NCBI GenBank assembly: GCA_965369375.1
Contig: CBDUQN010000052.1
Coordinates: 1 to 21,901 of the forward strand
From: CBDUQN01 sp965369375
GTDB taxonomy: Bacteria > Krumholzibacteriota > Krumholzibacteriia > Krumholzibacteriales > Krumholzibacteriaceae
Length of the DNA: 21,901 nucleotides
Direction: 5' to 3'
Made by a program: the position numbers and the translations under genes. Below the pieces are notes generated by a model. That model made no database searches. It saw only the letters and a list, made by a program, of their open reading frames with translations, and had not been told where the DNA came from. Positions within the stretch are counted from its first letter, which is position 1. Each line of letters begins with the position of its first letter. Positions 14,286-21,901 of this stretch are shown piece by piece.

Positions 14286-15794
14286 ATGATTATTAAATCG
14301 ATTACGCTGTTACTCATTATCGCAGGTCTTGGCTGCTGTCACCCCGATCTCGCCTCAGGCACAGAGCGCGAAGACGTTCGAATAACGGTGGGATCGAAAA
14401 AATTCACCGAGAGCGTCATTCTCGGTGAAATCGTAAGCCGGCTTATCCAGAGCACCGGTGCATCAACCCGGCACCGGCGTGAACTGGGCGGCACACGCAT
14501 TCTCTGGAGCGCCCTTCTCTCCGGCGATATCGATATCTATCCCGATTACACCGGCACAATCCGGCGAGAGATATTGCAGAAGTACGATCTGAAAACAGAA
14601 CGTGAGATTCGCGAGAAACTCTCTGAATTCGGTATCGAGATGAGCCGGCCGCTCGGATTCAACAACACCTACGCCATCGGCATGAAAGAGCGTCTCGCCG
14701 AGGAATACGGCATTACGAATATATCCGATCTCAGGAGTCACCCCGAGCTCAGGTTCGGATTCACCAATGAATTCATCGACCGGGCCGACGGCTGGCAGGG
14801 ACTGCAGGCCCACTATCAGCTGCCGCAGAGATCGGTTCGCGGGCTCGATCACGATCTCGCCTATCGGGGGATCGGCGGCGGCTCGATTCACGTCGTCGAC
14901 ATGTACTCGACCGATGCCGAGATCGAGTACTACCAGTTGCGGACGCTCGAGGATGATTTGAAATATTTTCCCCGCTATGAGGCGGTGCTGCTCTATCGCA
15001 CGGATCTGAGAGAACGAGCGCCGCAGGCAATCGAAAACCTGGAGTTGCTTGCCGGCCGAATCTCCGAATCAATGATGATTGCCATGAATGCACGCGCCAA
15101 GCTCGATGGAATCAACGAGAAACGGATAGCGGCCGATTTTCTTCGTGAGACGTTCGAGATCAGGGCTGAAATCTCCAAAGATACCTTCTGGCAGCGTCTC
15201 TGGAGGCACACGAAAGATCACTTGATCCTCGTGGCCATTTCGCTCTCTGCCGCCATACTGATCGCCATCCCCCTGGGTATTCTGGCGGTCAAAGTCGCGG
15301 CCTGCGAAAAGATCATCCTGGGCGCAGTGGGCGTCATACAGACGATCCCGTCCCTCGCACTGCTCGTTTTCATGATCCCTCTGCTCGGTATCGGCGGTCC
15401 CCCGGCCGTTCTTGCACTTTTTCTCTACAGCCTTCTGCCCATCGTCCGTAACACCTTCACCGGAATCCGCGATATCCCCGCCTCGATGATCGAGTCGGCA
15501 TGCGCGCTGGGGCTTTCGCCCGCAGCCCGGCTGCGGCTCGTCGAGCTGCCGCTCGCATCGAGCACCATACTGGCCGGTATCAAGACATCCGCTGTCATCA
15601 ATATCGGCACGGCCACACTGGGGGCATTGATCGGGGCCGGTGGGTACGGGCAGCCGATTCTCACCGGGATCCGACTGGATAACATCGCAATGATCCTCGA
15701 GGGCGCCGTTCCGGCGGCTGTTCTTGCCCTTCTCGTACAGGGCCTTTTTGATCTGACCGAACGGGTAGTTGTTCCGAAAGGATTGCGTCTGTGA
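14286..15794 (+). CDS. Substrate-binding protein/permease fusion of a betaine-type ABC importer
   Basis: 502 residues. An N-terminal hydrophobic signal ends near GLGCC (Cys17-18), possibly lipidated. Residues about 33-300 form an OpuAC/ProX-like binding domain (ITVGSKKFTESVILGEI, ELGGTRILWSALLSGD, DIYPDYTGT, FNNTYAIGM). Residues about 308-500 form the permease, with five or so helices and the ATPase-contact loop ESACALGLSPAARLRLVELPLA. Ligand and channel domains are thus in one chain, with the binding domain first. The ergothioneine importer EgtUBC of pneumococcus is a comparable fusion in the opposite order. The family imports trimethylammonium compounds. Next to egtD the likely ligands are ergothioneine, hercynine or histidine betaine; glycine betaine remains possible. 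It pairs with the ATPase at 13537. Confidence 0.85.
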   Translation: MIIKSITLLLIIAGLGCCHPDLASGTEREDVRITVGSKKFTESVILGEIVSRLIQSTGASTRHRRELGGTRILWSALLSGDIDIYPDYTGTIRREILQKYDLKTEREIREKLSEFGIEMSRPLGFNNTYAIGMKERLAEEYGITNISDLRSHPELRFGFTNEFIDRADGWQGLQAHYQLPQRSVRGLDHDLAYRGIGGGSIHVVDMYSTDAEIEYYQLRTLEDDLKYFPRYEAVLLYRTDLRERAPQAIENLELLAGRISESMMIAMNARAKLDGINEKRIAADFLRETFEIRAEISKDTFWQRLWRHTKDHLILVAISLSAAILIAIPLGILAVKVAACEKIILGAVGVIQTIPSLALLVFMIPLLGIGGPPAVLALFLYSLLPIVRNTFTGIRDIPASMIESACALGLSPAARLRLVELPLASSTILAGIKTSAVINIGTATLGALIGAGGYGQPILTGIRLDNIAMILEGAVPAAVLALLVQGLFDLTERVVVPKGLRL

Positions 15795-15835
15795 TATAAC
15801 AATAGAGTAGTGCCAGACGAAAAGGAGACCAGCAC

Positions 15836-16837
15836 GTGTTGTCCTCATCTGAACATGAACGCTCTACCATGATTATCCCCGATAGCGGGGCCTTTACCGA
15901 TTCTTTTGCCAAAGACGTAAAAAACGGGTTGAAAGATGCGCCAAAGCATATCCCCTGCATATATTTTTACGACTACACGGGATCCCTGCTGTTCGAGGAT
16001 ATCTGCCGCCTGCCGGAATACTATCTGACCCGCGCCGAAACGGAGATCTTGAGCAACTACTCTGAAGAAATCATCACCTGTCTTCCCGAAGACATCGCAC
16101 TGGTCGAGCTGGGGAGCGGCAGCTCGATCAAGACATGCGTCATCATCGAGGAATTGCTCAACCAATACGGCAGGGTCTCATACAGCCCAATCGATATCTC
16201 CCGGAAAATGCTCAAGGAGAGCTCGATTTCATTGCTGCAGAAATACAAGAATCTGGAAATCGTCTCGGTCGCCGCGGAATATGAGGAGGGGCTGCGGCAC
16301 CTCAACAGCTACCATGAGCAGGCAAAGCTCATCCTCTGGCTCGGTTCCAGCATCGGCAATTTTGACCAGAAGGAGGCGGTTCGTTTCCTCGAAAATGTCG
16401 TAATAACGTTATCGCCGAATGACTACTTCCTTATCGGTTTTGATCTCGTCAAAGAAAGGGCACGGCTGGAAAGAGCTTATAACGATTCCCGGGGTGTAAC
16501 GGCGCAGTTCAACTTGAACCTCCTGTCGAGAATCAATCGGGAACTGGGAGGCGATTTCGATCTGAATGCTTTCAAGCATCATGCTCCCTATAACGAGGGA
16601 AAAAGCAGGATCGAGATGCACCTGATCAGCACCTGTGAGCAGGATGTCGCAATCGCCGATCTGAGTCGCACGTTTCACTTCGATAAAAATGAAAGAATCC
16701 ACACGGAGAATTCCCACAAATTTACCCCAGGAGCCATTGAGCAGATCGCGGATCGCTCGGGATTGCGGATACTCAAACAGTGGTATGACTCCCGACGGTA
16801 TTTCAATTTGACATTGTTCAAGCCCGACATAAGGTAA
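15836..16837 (+). CDS. egtD: L-histidine N-alpha-methyltransferase (hercynine synthase)
   Basis: 333 residues, a Methyltransf_33 (PF10017) enzyme. It makes hercynine from histidine with three SAM, the first step of ergothioneine synthesis. Visible hallmarks: PEYYLTRAETEIL (60-72), SAM loop VELGSGSSIKT, YSPIDIS, LWLGSSIGNFD with N175, ERAYNDSRGVTAQFNLNLL with Y215, NRELGGDFDLNAFKHHAPYN, and HTENSHKF with E291 and S293. Tyr, Asn, Tyr, Glu and Ser at these points are the histidine-binding residues known from mycobacterial EgtD, so the substrate call is good; EanA of anaerobes is the same family. The start GTG 15836 has AAAGGAG 8 nt upstream. It is 41 bp after the importer gene and 24 bp before the Mo/desulfurase fusion. 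Neither EgtB nor EanB is nearby. Confidence 0.92.
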   Translation: MLSSSEHERSTMIIPDSGAFTDSFAKDVKNGLKDAPKHIPCIYFYDYTGSLLFEDICRLPEYYLTRAETEILSNYSEEIITCLPEDIALVELGSGSSIKTCVIIEELLNQYGRVSYSPIDISRKMLKESSISLLQKYKNLEIVSVAAEYEEGLRHLNSYHEQAKLILWLGSSIGNFDQKEAVRFLENVVITLSPNDYFLIGFDLVKERARLERAYNDSRGVTAQFNLNLLSRINRELGGDFDLNAFKHHAPYNEGKSRIEMHLISTCEQDVAIADLSRTFHFDKNERIHTENSHKFTPGAIEQIADRSGLRILKQWYDSRRYFNLTLFKPDIR

Positions 16838-16861
16838 TGGCTCTATTGACACGCAGGAGTC

Positions 16862-19800
16862 ATGGCGGCAAAGAAGAACAGCCATACTGAGAAACGCGCT
16901 ATTTGCGGAATCTGCAGCGCCGGTTGCTGGATAATCGCCACCCGCAACGGATCGGGCAGGATCGTCAAGGTCAGGCCCGACGATGGCTCACCGATGGGAA
17001 TGATCTGCAAGCTGGGCGAGCACTCTCCGGATATCATCTATTCCGAGGACCGTCTGCTCTACCCGATGAAGAGAAAGGGTGAAAAAGGGACGTATGATTT
17101 CGAGCGTATCTCGTGGGATGAGGCCTATGAAGCGATCGTCGGCAGACTGACATCGATAAAGAAGTCTTTCGGCGCCGAGGCGACGGCCATCTATACCGGT
17201 GTCGGCAGCTTTGAACTGTCGATGTGCGATGTCTACCAGCCCAAGGGTGTTGCGGTATCCTCGGCCAGCAGCGTGCTGTTTCCTTTCGGATCTCCCAATA
17301 CGATGGGTGTCGGAGCGCTCTGCTACGTGGCATACGGCATGATTGCGCCGCACCTCACCATGGGGCGCATGTTTATGAACACCTTCAGTGATATCGAGAA
17401 TGCCGAGCTCATCGTGGTCTGGGGAACCAACCCCGCAACTGATCTTCCTGCCATCGACATGAAACGAATTCTCGAGGCCCGCGGCAGGGGCGCGGATATC
17501 GTGGTCATCGACCCGAGAAAAACGGCGACCGTGAAGCTGAGCGGCGGCCGGTGGATCCCGATTCGGCCGGGCACCGACGGCGCGCTCGCGTTGGGACTGA
17601 TCAATATTTTGATCGAAGAAGAGCTCTACGATGAGGCCTTCGTTGACAACTGGACGATCGGTTTCGAAGACCTCGCTCAATACGTTCAGCATTACCGGCC
17701 GGAAGTCGTGGAGCATATCACCGGTATCCCGGCTGAAACGGTGATCACGCTCGCCCGCAGGATAGCGGAAGTCAAGGGAGTATCGCAGCTCATGTACACC
17801 GGCCTGGAATTCAGCAACAGCGGCGTGCAGAATATTCGCGCGGCGCTCGTTCTCTGGGCGCTGACCGGGCAGCTCGATGTGCCCGGCGGGCTCTGTTTCT
17901 CGATGGACAAGAACCAGTTCCCCATCAATCGTGATGCCCTCATCACCAATCCCGATACGGGACCGAGGCTCGGGCGGGACAAGTTCCCCATTTATATAAA
18001 GTACCGCGACGAGGCTCACGCTATCGCGCTCCCCGAATCGGTTCTAAACGGAAATCCATACAAGATCAGGTCCCTCATTATTCTGGGTGGCTCTCTTATC
18101 ACCTCATGGCCCAATCCGTCCATTTGGAAGAAGACGCTGAACGAGCTCGATTTCCTCGTGACGATAGACCGGCGGCTCACAGCCGATGCCGCCTATGCCG
18201 ATATCGTGCTGCCCGCGACGACCTACTATGAAACCGAATCCTACATGACGTACGGTTCGACGTTCCGCATCCGTGAGCGGATGATCGAGCCGCTCGGCGA
18301 GGCGAGAAGTGATTTCTTTATCATGGCCGAGCTGGCAGAGAGGCTCGGATACGGTCATCTCTACCCGCAGACCGAGGAGGAATTGCTGCGGCACGTATTG
18401 AAAGGATCGGGCTTCACACTCGAGGATGTGAGAAAAGCGGATGGCACGGTGTCGATTGAGACGGAAATGATGCAATACAAGAAGTGGGAAAAGGGATTGC
18501 TGCGTCCCGACGGCCTTCCAGGATTCGATACGCCGTCGGGGAAGTTCGAGATCGCATCTACCGTTCTCGAGGAGTACGGCTACGAGCCGCTTCCCAAATA
18601 CACGGAGCCGGCGGAAGGGCCGTTATCCCGTCCTGAATTGCTCAAAGACTATCCGCTCGTCTTTAATTCAGGGGCCCGCGTGAGAACCAGTTTCCATACG
18701 CAGCATCACGGCATAAAGCGTCTGAGCAAGGAGCGGCCCGAGCCGACCGTCACGATCAATACCGAAGACGCGGAGACGAGAGGGATACAAAACGGGGACA
18801 GGGTGAAGATCACAAGCCCGCGGGGTTCGGTCGTCATGAGGGCCATCGTCACCGATGACATCGTCAAGGGAGCCATCGACGCAAATCATGCCGGCGGCGG
18901 TCCGCTGGGGCCGAAGGCCTGGCGGGAATGCAATATCAATGAGCTGACCGACCTCGACAATTACGACCCCATATCCGGCTTTCCCGTTTACAAGGCGCTT
19001 ATGTGTGATGTCGCCAAGGTGAATGACGGCGATGGACCGCTTATCATCGATTCCGGTGAAATGAAAAGCGGGGAAATCCCTGCTGAACAAGAGGTGCGTA
19101 GCGCAGAATCGATCTACCTGGATCACAACGCCACGACTCCCATCGCTCCCGAGGTCAAGCAGCAGATGCAGGAAGTGACGGATATCTACGGCAATGCGTC
19201 GAGCATCCACCGTGAAGGGAAAAAGGCGAGAAGAATAATCGATAAGGCGCGTCGCACGGTGGCCCAGCAGATCAATTGTACCGCGAGGAGGATCGTGTTC
19301 ACCGGCTGCGGCTCTGAGGCGAACAACCTGGCGATCAAGGGAGTCGCGTTTGCCAACCGGGGAAAGAAGAATCACATCATTACCTCCACCGTGGAGCACC
19401 CTTCGGTTCTCAATACCTGCCGATGGCTGGATACATATGAATTCAAGATTACGTATCTCGACGTGGATGAGACGGGCCGTGTCGATCCCGGCGATCTGAA
19501 AAGAGCCATTACCGATCGCACCTGTCTCGTGACGATCATGTTCGCCAATAATGAAACCGGGACGATTCAACCGATAGCGGAGCTCGCCGACATAGCAAGG
19601 GGGCGGGATATCCTTTTTCATACCGATGCCGTTCAGGCCGTGGGGAAGATACCGGTGGACGTTGAAGAGCTTGGAGTCGATCTGCTGACCATTTCGGCGC
19701 ACAAGCTTCATGGCCCGAAGGGTGTCGGAGCGCTGTATGTAAGAAAAGGGGTGCGTTTGGAAAACCTGATTCATGGAGGGGATCAGGAGGGAGGTATCCG

Positions 19801-20260
19801 CTCGGGGACGGAGAATGTCCTGGAGATCGCAGGCTTAGGGAAAGCGATGGAACGCGTGCCCGCAAGCCTCGAGCACATGAACCGTGTGAAAAAACTCCGT
19901 GATCGTCTGGAAAAGGGGATCAAAAAGATCGTCAAGGATTACCGGCTCAACGGTCATAGAAAGCACCGGCTGCCCAACACCCTCAATGTGACGCTGCCCG
20001 GTTTCAGGGGGGAATCGATCGTTCTGGAAATGGACAAGCGAGGTGTCTGCTTCTCTTCGGGGTCGGCCTGCCACTCCGGTTCTCCCGAACCCTCCCACGC
20101 TCTGCTCGCCATGGGGCTCACCGAGGATCAGGCCCACTGCGCGCTGCGGTTCTCTCTGGGGTATGAGAACAGCGAGGAAGACATCGAGCGGACCTTGCGT
20201 TTTCTCGGCGAAATCATCGAGCACTCGAAGAACATCGTGCGGTTTGTATCCTGCAAGTAA
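16862..20260 (+). CDS. Molybdopterin oxidoreductase-cysteine desulfurase fusion, candidate anaerobic ergothioneine synthase
   Basis: 1132 residues. Part 1 (about 1-720) is a DMSO-reductase-family enzyme: 4Fe-4S site C15-x2-C18-x3-C22-x26-C49, GSPNTMGVGALC with C154 the likely Mo ligand, WGTNPATDLP for molybdopterin guanine dinucleotide, and a C-terminal cap domain (about 597-715, FNSGARVRTSFHTQHHG, NGDRVKITSPRG). After a 30-residue linker, part 2 (751-1132) is a NifS/IscS-type PLP cysteine desulfurase: YLDHNATTPIAPEV, GCGSEANNLAIKG, HTDAVQAVGK, PLP lysine K948 (SAHKLHGPKG) and sulfur-carrying C1070 (SSGSAC). No Tat or Sec signal, so cytoplasmic. No electron-transfer or membrane subunit genes adjoin it. 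Placed 24 bp after egtD, it plausibly moves cysteine sulfur to C2 of the hercynine imidazole. An alternative is self-sulfuration of its Mo site. AGGAG is only 2 nt before the ATG. Confidence 0.9.
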   Translation: MAAKKNSHTEKRAICGICSAGCWIIATRNGSGRIVKVRPDDGSPMGMICKLGEHSPDIIYSEDRLLYPMKRKGEKGTYDFERISWDEAYEAIVGRLTSIKKSFGAEATAIYTGVGSFELSMCDVYQPKGVAVSSASSVLFPFGSPNTMGVGALCYVAYGMIAPHLTMGRMFMNTFSDIENAELIVVWGTNPATDLPAIDMKRILEARGRGADIVVIDPRKTATVKLSGGRWIPIRPGTDGALALGLINILIEEELYDEAFVDNWTIGFEDLAQYVQHYRPEVVEHITGIPAETVITLARRIAEVKGVSQLMYTGLEFSNSGVQNIRAALVLWALTGQLDVPGGLCFSMDKNQFPINRDALITNPDTGPRLGRDKFPIYIKYRDEAHAIALPESVLNGNPYKIRSLIILGGSLITSWPNPSIWKKTLNELDFLVTIDRRLTADAAYADIVLPATTYYETESYMTYGSTFRIRERMIEPLGEARSDFFIMAELAERLGYGHLYPQTEEELLRHVLKGSGFTLEDVRKADGTVSIETEMMQYKKWEKGLLRPDGLPGFDTPSGKFEIASTVLEEYGYEPLPKYTEPAEGPLSRPELLKDYPLVFNSGARVRTSFHTQHHGIKRLSKERPEPTVTINTEDAETRGIQNGDRVKITSPRGSVVMRAIVTDDIVKGAIDANHAGGGPLGPKAWRECNINELTDLDNYDPISGFPVYKALMCDVAKVNDGDGPLIIDSGEMKSGEIPAEQEVRSAESIYLDHNATTPIAPEVKQQMQEVTDIYGNASSIHREGKKARRIIDKARRTVAQQINCTARRIVFTGCGSEANNLAIKGVAFANRGKKNHIITSTVEHPSVLNTCRWLDTYEFKITYLDVDETGRVDPGDLKRAITDRTCLVTIMFANNETGTIQPIAELADIARGRDILFHTDAVQAVGKIPVDVEELGVDLLTISAHKLHGPKGVGALYVRKGVRLENLIHGGDQEGGIRSGTENVLEIAGLGKAMERVPASLEHMNRVKKLRDRLEKGIKKIVKDYRLNGHRKHRLPNTLNVTLPGFRGESIVLEMDKRGVCFSSGSACHSGSPEPSHALLAMGLTEDQAHCALRFSLGYENSEEDIERTLRFLGEIIEHSKNIVRFVSCK

Positions 20261-20320
20261 CTATTAATCATTTAACAAGTTAGACTTGGAAAATATGCCA
20301 ATTGACAGTGATATGGTGTG

Positions 20321-20356
20321 TTGACAATAGGCACACATTGTGCTATATTTGTCATA
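20321..20356 (+). promoter_or_regulatory. Strong promoter of the BrnT-like operon, predicted leaderless
   Basis: TTGACA (20321-20326), exactly 17 bp, TATATT (20344-20349). The expected start nucleotide is 20356, the A of the toxin ATG. The spacer holds GCACA-cat-TGTGC (20331-20343), a likely operator for the RHH antitoxin. A second TTGACA lies at 20302-20307. Confidence 0.65.
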
Positions 20357-20628
20357 TGAAATATTTTTCGTGGGACAATGAGAAGAACGAGCAGTTCAAG
20401 CAAGAGAGAGGAGTGTCCTTCGAACAGATTGTGTATCAGATAGAGGCAGGAGAAATTCTGGATATCATCGAGAATCCAAAACGGGAAAAATACGCGGATC
20501 AATTTATATTTGTAATCGAACTGGAGGGTTATGCATACCTTGTCCCATATGTCGAAGATGAATATGAAGTTTTTCTCAAAACGATCATACCGAATAGAAA
20601 GGCTACAAAGAAGTATCTGAAAGGGTGA
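20356..20628 (+). CDS. BrnT-like toxin
   Basis: 90 residues from ATG 20356; upstream in-frame codons to 20302 belong to the promoter region. The sequence FSWDNEKNEQFKQERGVSFEQIVYQIE, then DIIENP, then YLVPYVEDE and FLKTIIPNRKATKKYL, follows the BrnT/RelE-like toxin pattern (F-x-W-D-x-x-K at the start, P-x-R-x-A/K-x-x-x-K-x-Y at the end). BrnT toxins are small ribonucleases that stop growth and are neutralised by BrnA. Here the partner is a CopG/RHH-type protein starting 6 bp after the stop. No Shine-Dalgarno sequence precedes the ATG, consistent with the predicted leaderless mRNA. Family assignment is from memory of motif patterns. Confidence 0.75.
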   Translation: MKYFSWDNEKNEQFKQERGVSFEQIVYQIEAGEILDIIENPKREKYADQFIFVIELEGYAYLVPYVEDEYEVFLKTIIPNRKATKKYLKG

Positions 20629-20634
20629 TTAGCG

Positions 20635-20910
20635 ATGGAAAAGAAGGAAACGTACGAGAAGGAAATTCTGGAATCGTACGGTAAAGATGAATGGGAATCC
20701 GTCGAGGACCTAAAACAAAGGAAGAGGCGCTATGCGCAGTATGCGAGAAAAACCTTTCTCAAGAACAAAAGGATAAATGTTCGAATATCAGATAAGGATC
20801 TGGACGGGCTGAAGATCAAGGCGCGTGAGGAAGGGATTCCGTACCAGACACTAATATCGAGTATTCTTCACAAGTATATTTTGGGCAGGCTTGTTGAGAG
20901 AAAATCATAA
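20635..20910 (+). CDS. CopG/RHH-type antitoxin
   Basis: 91 residues. A charged N-terminal half (EESVEDL-like acidic stretch, then KQRKRRYAQYARKT) would bind the toxin. Residues 46-82 (RINVRISDKDLDGLKIK, EEGIPYQTLISSILHKYI) form a ribbon-helix-helix DNA-binding domain of the CopG antitoxin type common with BrnT-like toxins. As a dimer it should neutralise the toxin and repress the promoter at 20321, where an inverted repeat sits in the spacer. It starts 6 bp after the toxin stop, in the toxin-first order typical of BrnTA. GGGTGA just upstream is a weak ribosome-binding site. Confidence 0.8.
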   Translation: MEKKETYEKEILESYGKDEWESVEDLKQRKRRYAQYARKTFLKNKRINVRISDKDLDGLKIKAREEGIPYQTLISSILHKYILGRLVERKS

Positions 20911-21315
20911 CAGCGTTCTCATTTTATTTCTGAATCAGGAAATATTCCACATATAACATCGATAATCAGGGGAAAATATCGCAACAAATCTCACCGCAGT
21001 GACGACCGTTGCAGGGCCCGGTTGCTGAAAGCGTTTTAGTGAACGCACATTGCAATTATTCTATCGCGCCGGGCCTGAAATGGTACGAAACTTCCTATAG
21101 AACATCGCAGGGGCATTCTAATCTTTTATCGCAGCCAGGGTCGGTTCTTTAGTTTTTAACAATTCACGATTATCTCTAACGACGCCGGTCCATCAACCGG
21201 TCAGGGTACAAGTGTGCGCGGACTTGCCGAGGGATAACTACATGCTGATCATCTGTCGAATTAGATATTTCTTCGCTTTAAGGAATTTCACAGAAAACTC
21301 GAAAGGAGAAGATCC
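20911..21315. other. 405-bp gap without a supported gene
   Basis: No open frame here looks coding. It holds GGCCCGG (21015-21021) facing CCGGGCC (21069-21075) across 47 nt, a short CCGGT/ACCGG hairpin near 21184-21200, and a good ribosome-binding site at 21302 for the next gene. I recognise no riboswitch or RNA gene. The region probably carries the antitoxin operon 3' end and a promoter for the secreted protein. Confidence 0.4.
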
Positions 21316-21901
21316 ATGAAATCAGTGGTAATAGCTCTGTTGTTTGTGGCTGTTCTGGTCGGTTCCTCGAGTGCTCACGAGGGAATGATAGCGTTGTTCT
21401 CCGATATGACACTGACGGACAATGACGCTGATCTGCCGATCGGCGAGAATTATAATATCGAGATTTTTTACATACAGGGTAACGGGTCGGAACTCGGCCT
21501 CGCCTGTGAATTCAGACTGGTCCTGTCGACACCCGATGCCCAATTCCTGACACCTGTCTGGTCTGACGACATTGTCATGACGATGGGGGATGTCTGCAGT
21601 GGCATCAGCCTCGCCGCCTCGGATTGCATGGGTGGCTGGCATGGCATCGAATATTGTAATATCGTCCATATCGGAACCGTACCGGTGAGAAACCACTCCG
21701 ATCTCGATACCTTCACGGTGAGCCTCGTCGGCCACCCCGGCATCGATCCTCCCGCTGTTCAGATAACCGAATGCAGTGCCGGAAATCCCGCCCACGTTGT
21801 TCAGGGCGGGACCTTTACATTCAACGGCGTTGATGCAGAGCCGATCGCGCCGTGGCTGCTCGATGCGTACGCCGAATTCCCCCTCGAGGTGCGTGTGGTA
21901 T
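21316..21901 (+). CDS. Secreted protein of unknown function, 5' part (runs off the window)
   Basis: An open frame of 195 codons from ATG 21316 to the window end without a stop. AAAGGAG (21302-21308) lies 7 nt upstream. The N-terminus MKSVVIALLFVAVLVGSSSA is a typical Sec signal with cleavage probably after SSSA. The mature part begins HEGMIALFSDM and has scattered Cys (CEFRLVLSTPDA, VCSGISL, CMGGWHGIEYC, ITECSAG), giving a beta-sandwich-like look. From memory, similar exported proteins beginning HEGMIALF occur in Eisenbacteria/Krumholzibacteria-like genomes; their function is unknown. A sorting or repeat domain may follow beyond the window. Confidence 0.75.
   Translation, partial: MKSVVIALLFVAVLVGSSSAHEGMIALFSDMTLTDNDADLPIGENYNIEIFYIQGNGSELGLACEFRLVLSTPDAQFLTPVWSDDIVMTMGDVCSGISLAASDCMGGWHGIEYCNIVHIGTVPVRNHSDLDTFTVSLVGHPGIDPPAVQITECSAGNPAHVVQGGTFTFNGVDAEPIAPWLLDAYAEFPLEVRVV

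Noticed and set aside
16988..18019. 343-codon antisense frame within the Mo enzyme
   Set aside because: Opposite the conserved Mo-domain coding sequence; no domain recognised.
18668..19774. 368-codon antisense frame spanning the Mo/desulfurase junction
   Set aside because: Opposite intact coding sequence with catalytic motifs; no domain recognised.
16862..20260. Fusion as an assembly or frameshift artefact joining two genes
   Set aside because: One continuous frame with a plausible hydrophilic linker (about 720-750), uniform base composition and no start or binding site at the desulfurase boundary.
1..21901. CRISPR array, rRNA or tRNA genes
   Set aside because: No regularly spaced repeats beyond the two-copy motif at 1233-1286, and no conserved RNA-gene sequence, were recognised.

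Overview
The window looks like a piece of chromosome from an uncultivated, probably anaerobic, Gram-negative-type bacterium. Support: lipoprotein and secreted-protein signals, a cytoplasmic molybdenum/Fe-S enzyme, an egtD without the oxygen-dependent egtB, and many HEPN/MNT-type and RHH toxin-antitoxin genes. The secreted protein at the right edge resembles, from memory, proteins of FCB-group candidate phyla (Eisenbacteria/Krumholzibacteria/Latescibacteria-like). That placement is a weak guess; there is no rRNA or tRNA here.

Left part (1-1056): an orphan small antitoxin-like protein and a lipoprotein. Next comes a candidate 6.2 kb integrative element (1152-7383), bounded by an exact 15-bp direct repeat whose right copy lies 34 bp upstream of a P4-like tyrosine integrase gene. 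Its cargo is a DUF7309/DUF6930-type protein overlapping an ST7-like TPR protein, a small-protein/nucleotidyltransferase pair, and an MNT-HEPN pair whose HEPN gene appears cut short. The MNT gene has a perfect 18-bp palindrome between its -35 and -10 boxes.

Metabolic part (7496-20260, all on +): a fused HyuA-HyuB ATP-dependent 5-oxoprolinase-type enzyme overlaps by 4 bp an NRAMP-fold transporter that lacks the NRAMP metal ligands, suggesting an organic substrate. After 101 bp comes a tight run of five genes: a tandem NTF2/SnoaL-like protein, a betaine-type ABC ATPase, a substrate-binding/permease fusion, EgtD (histidine N-alpha-trimethyltransferase, making hercynine), and a 1132-residue fusion of a molybdopterin/4Fe-4S oxidoreductase with a cysteine desulfurase. 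No EgtB, EgtC or EanB is present. The obvious hypothesis is an oxygen-independent ergothioneine (thiohistidine betaine) system in which the fusion enzyme mobilises sulfur from cysteine and puts it on hercynine, with an ABC importer for the betaine or its precursor. This is the most exciting item in the window.

Right part (20302-21901): a BrnT-like toxin / CopG-type RHH antitoxin operon, whose promoter predicts a leaderless toxin mRNA, then a 405-bp gap and the 5' part of a secreted protein running off the end.
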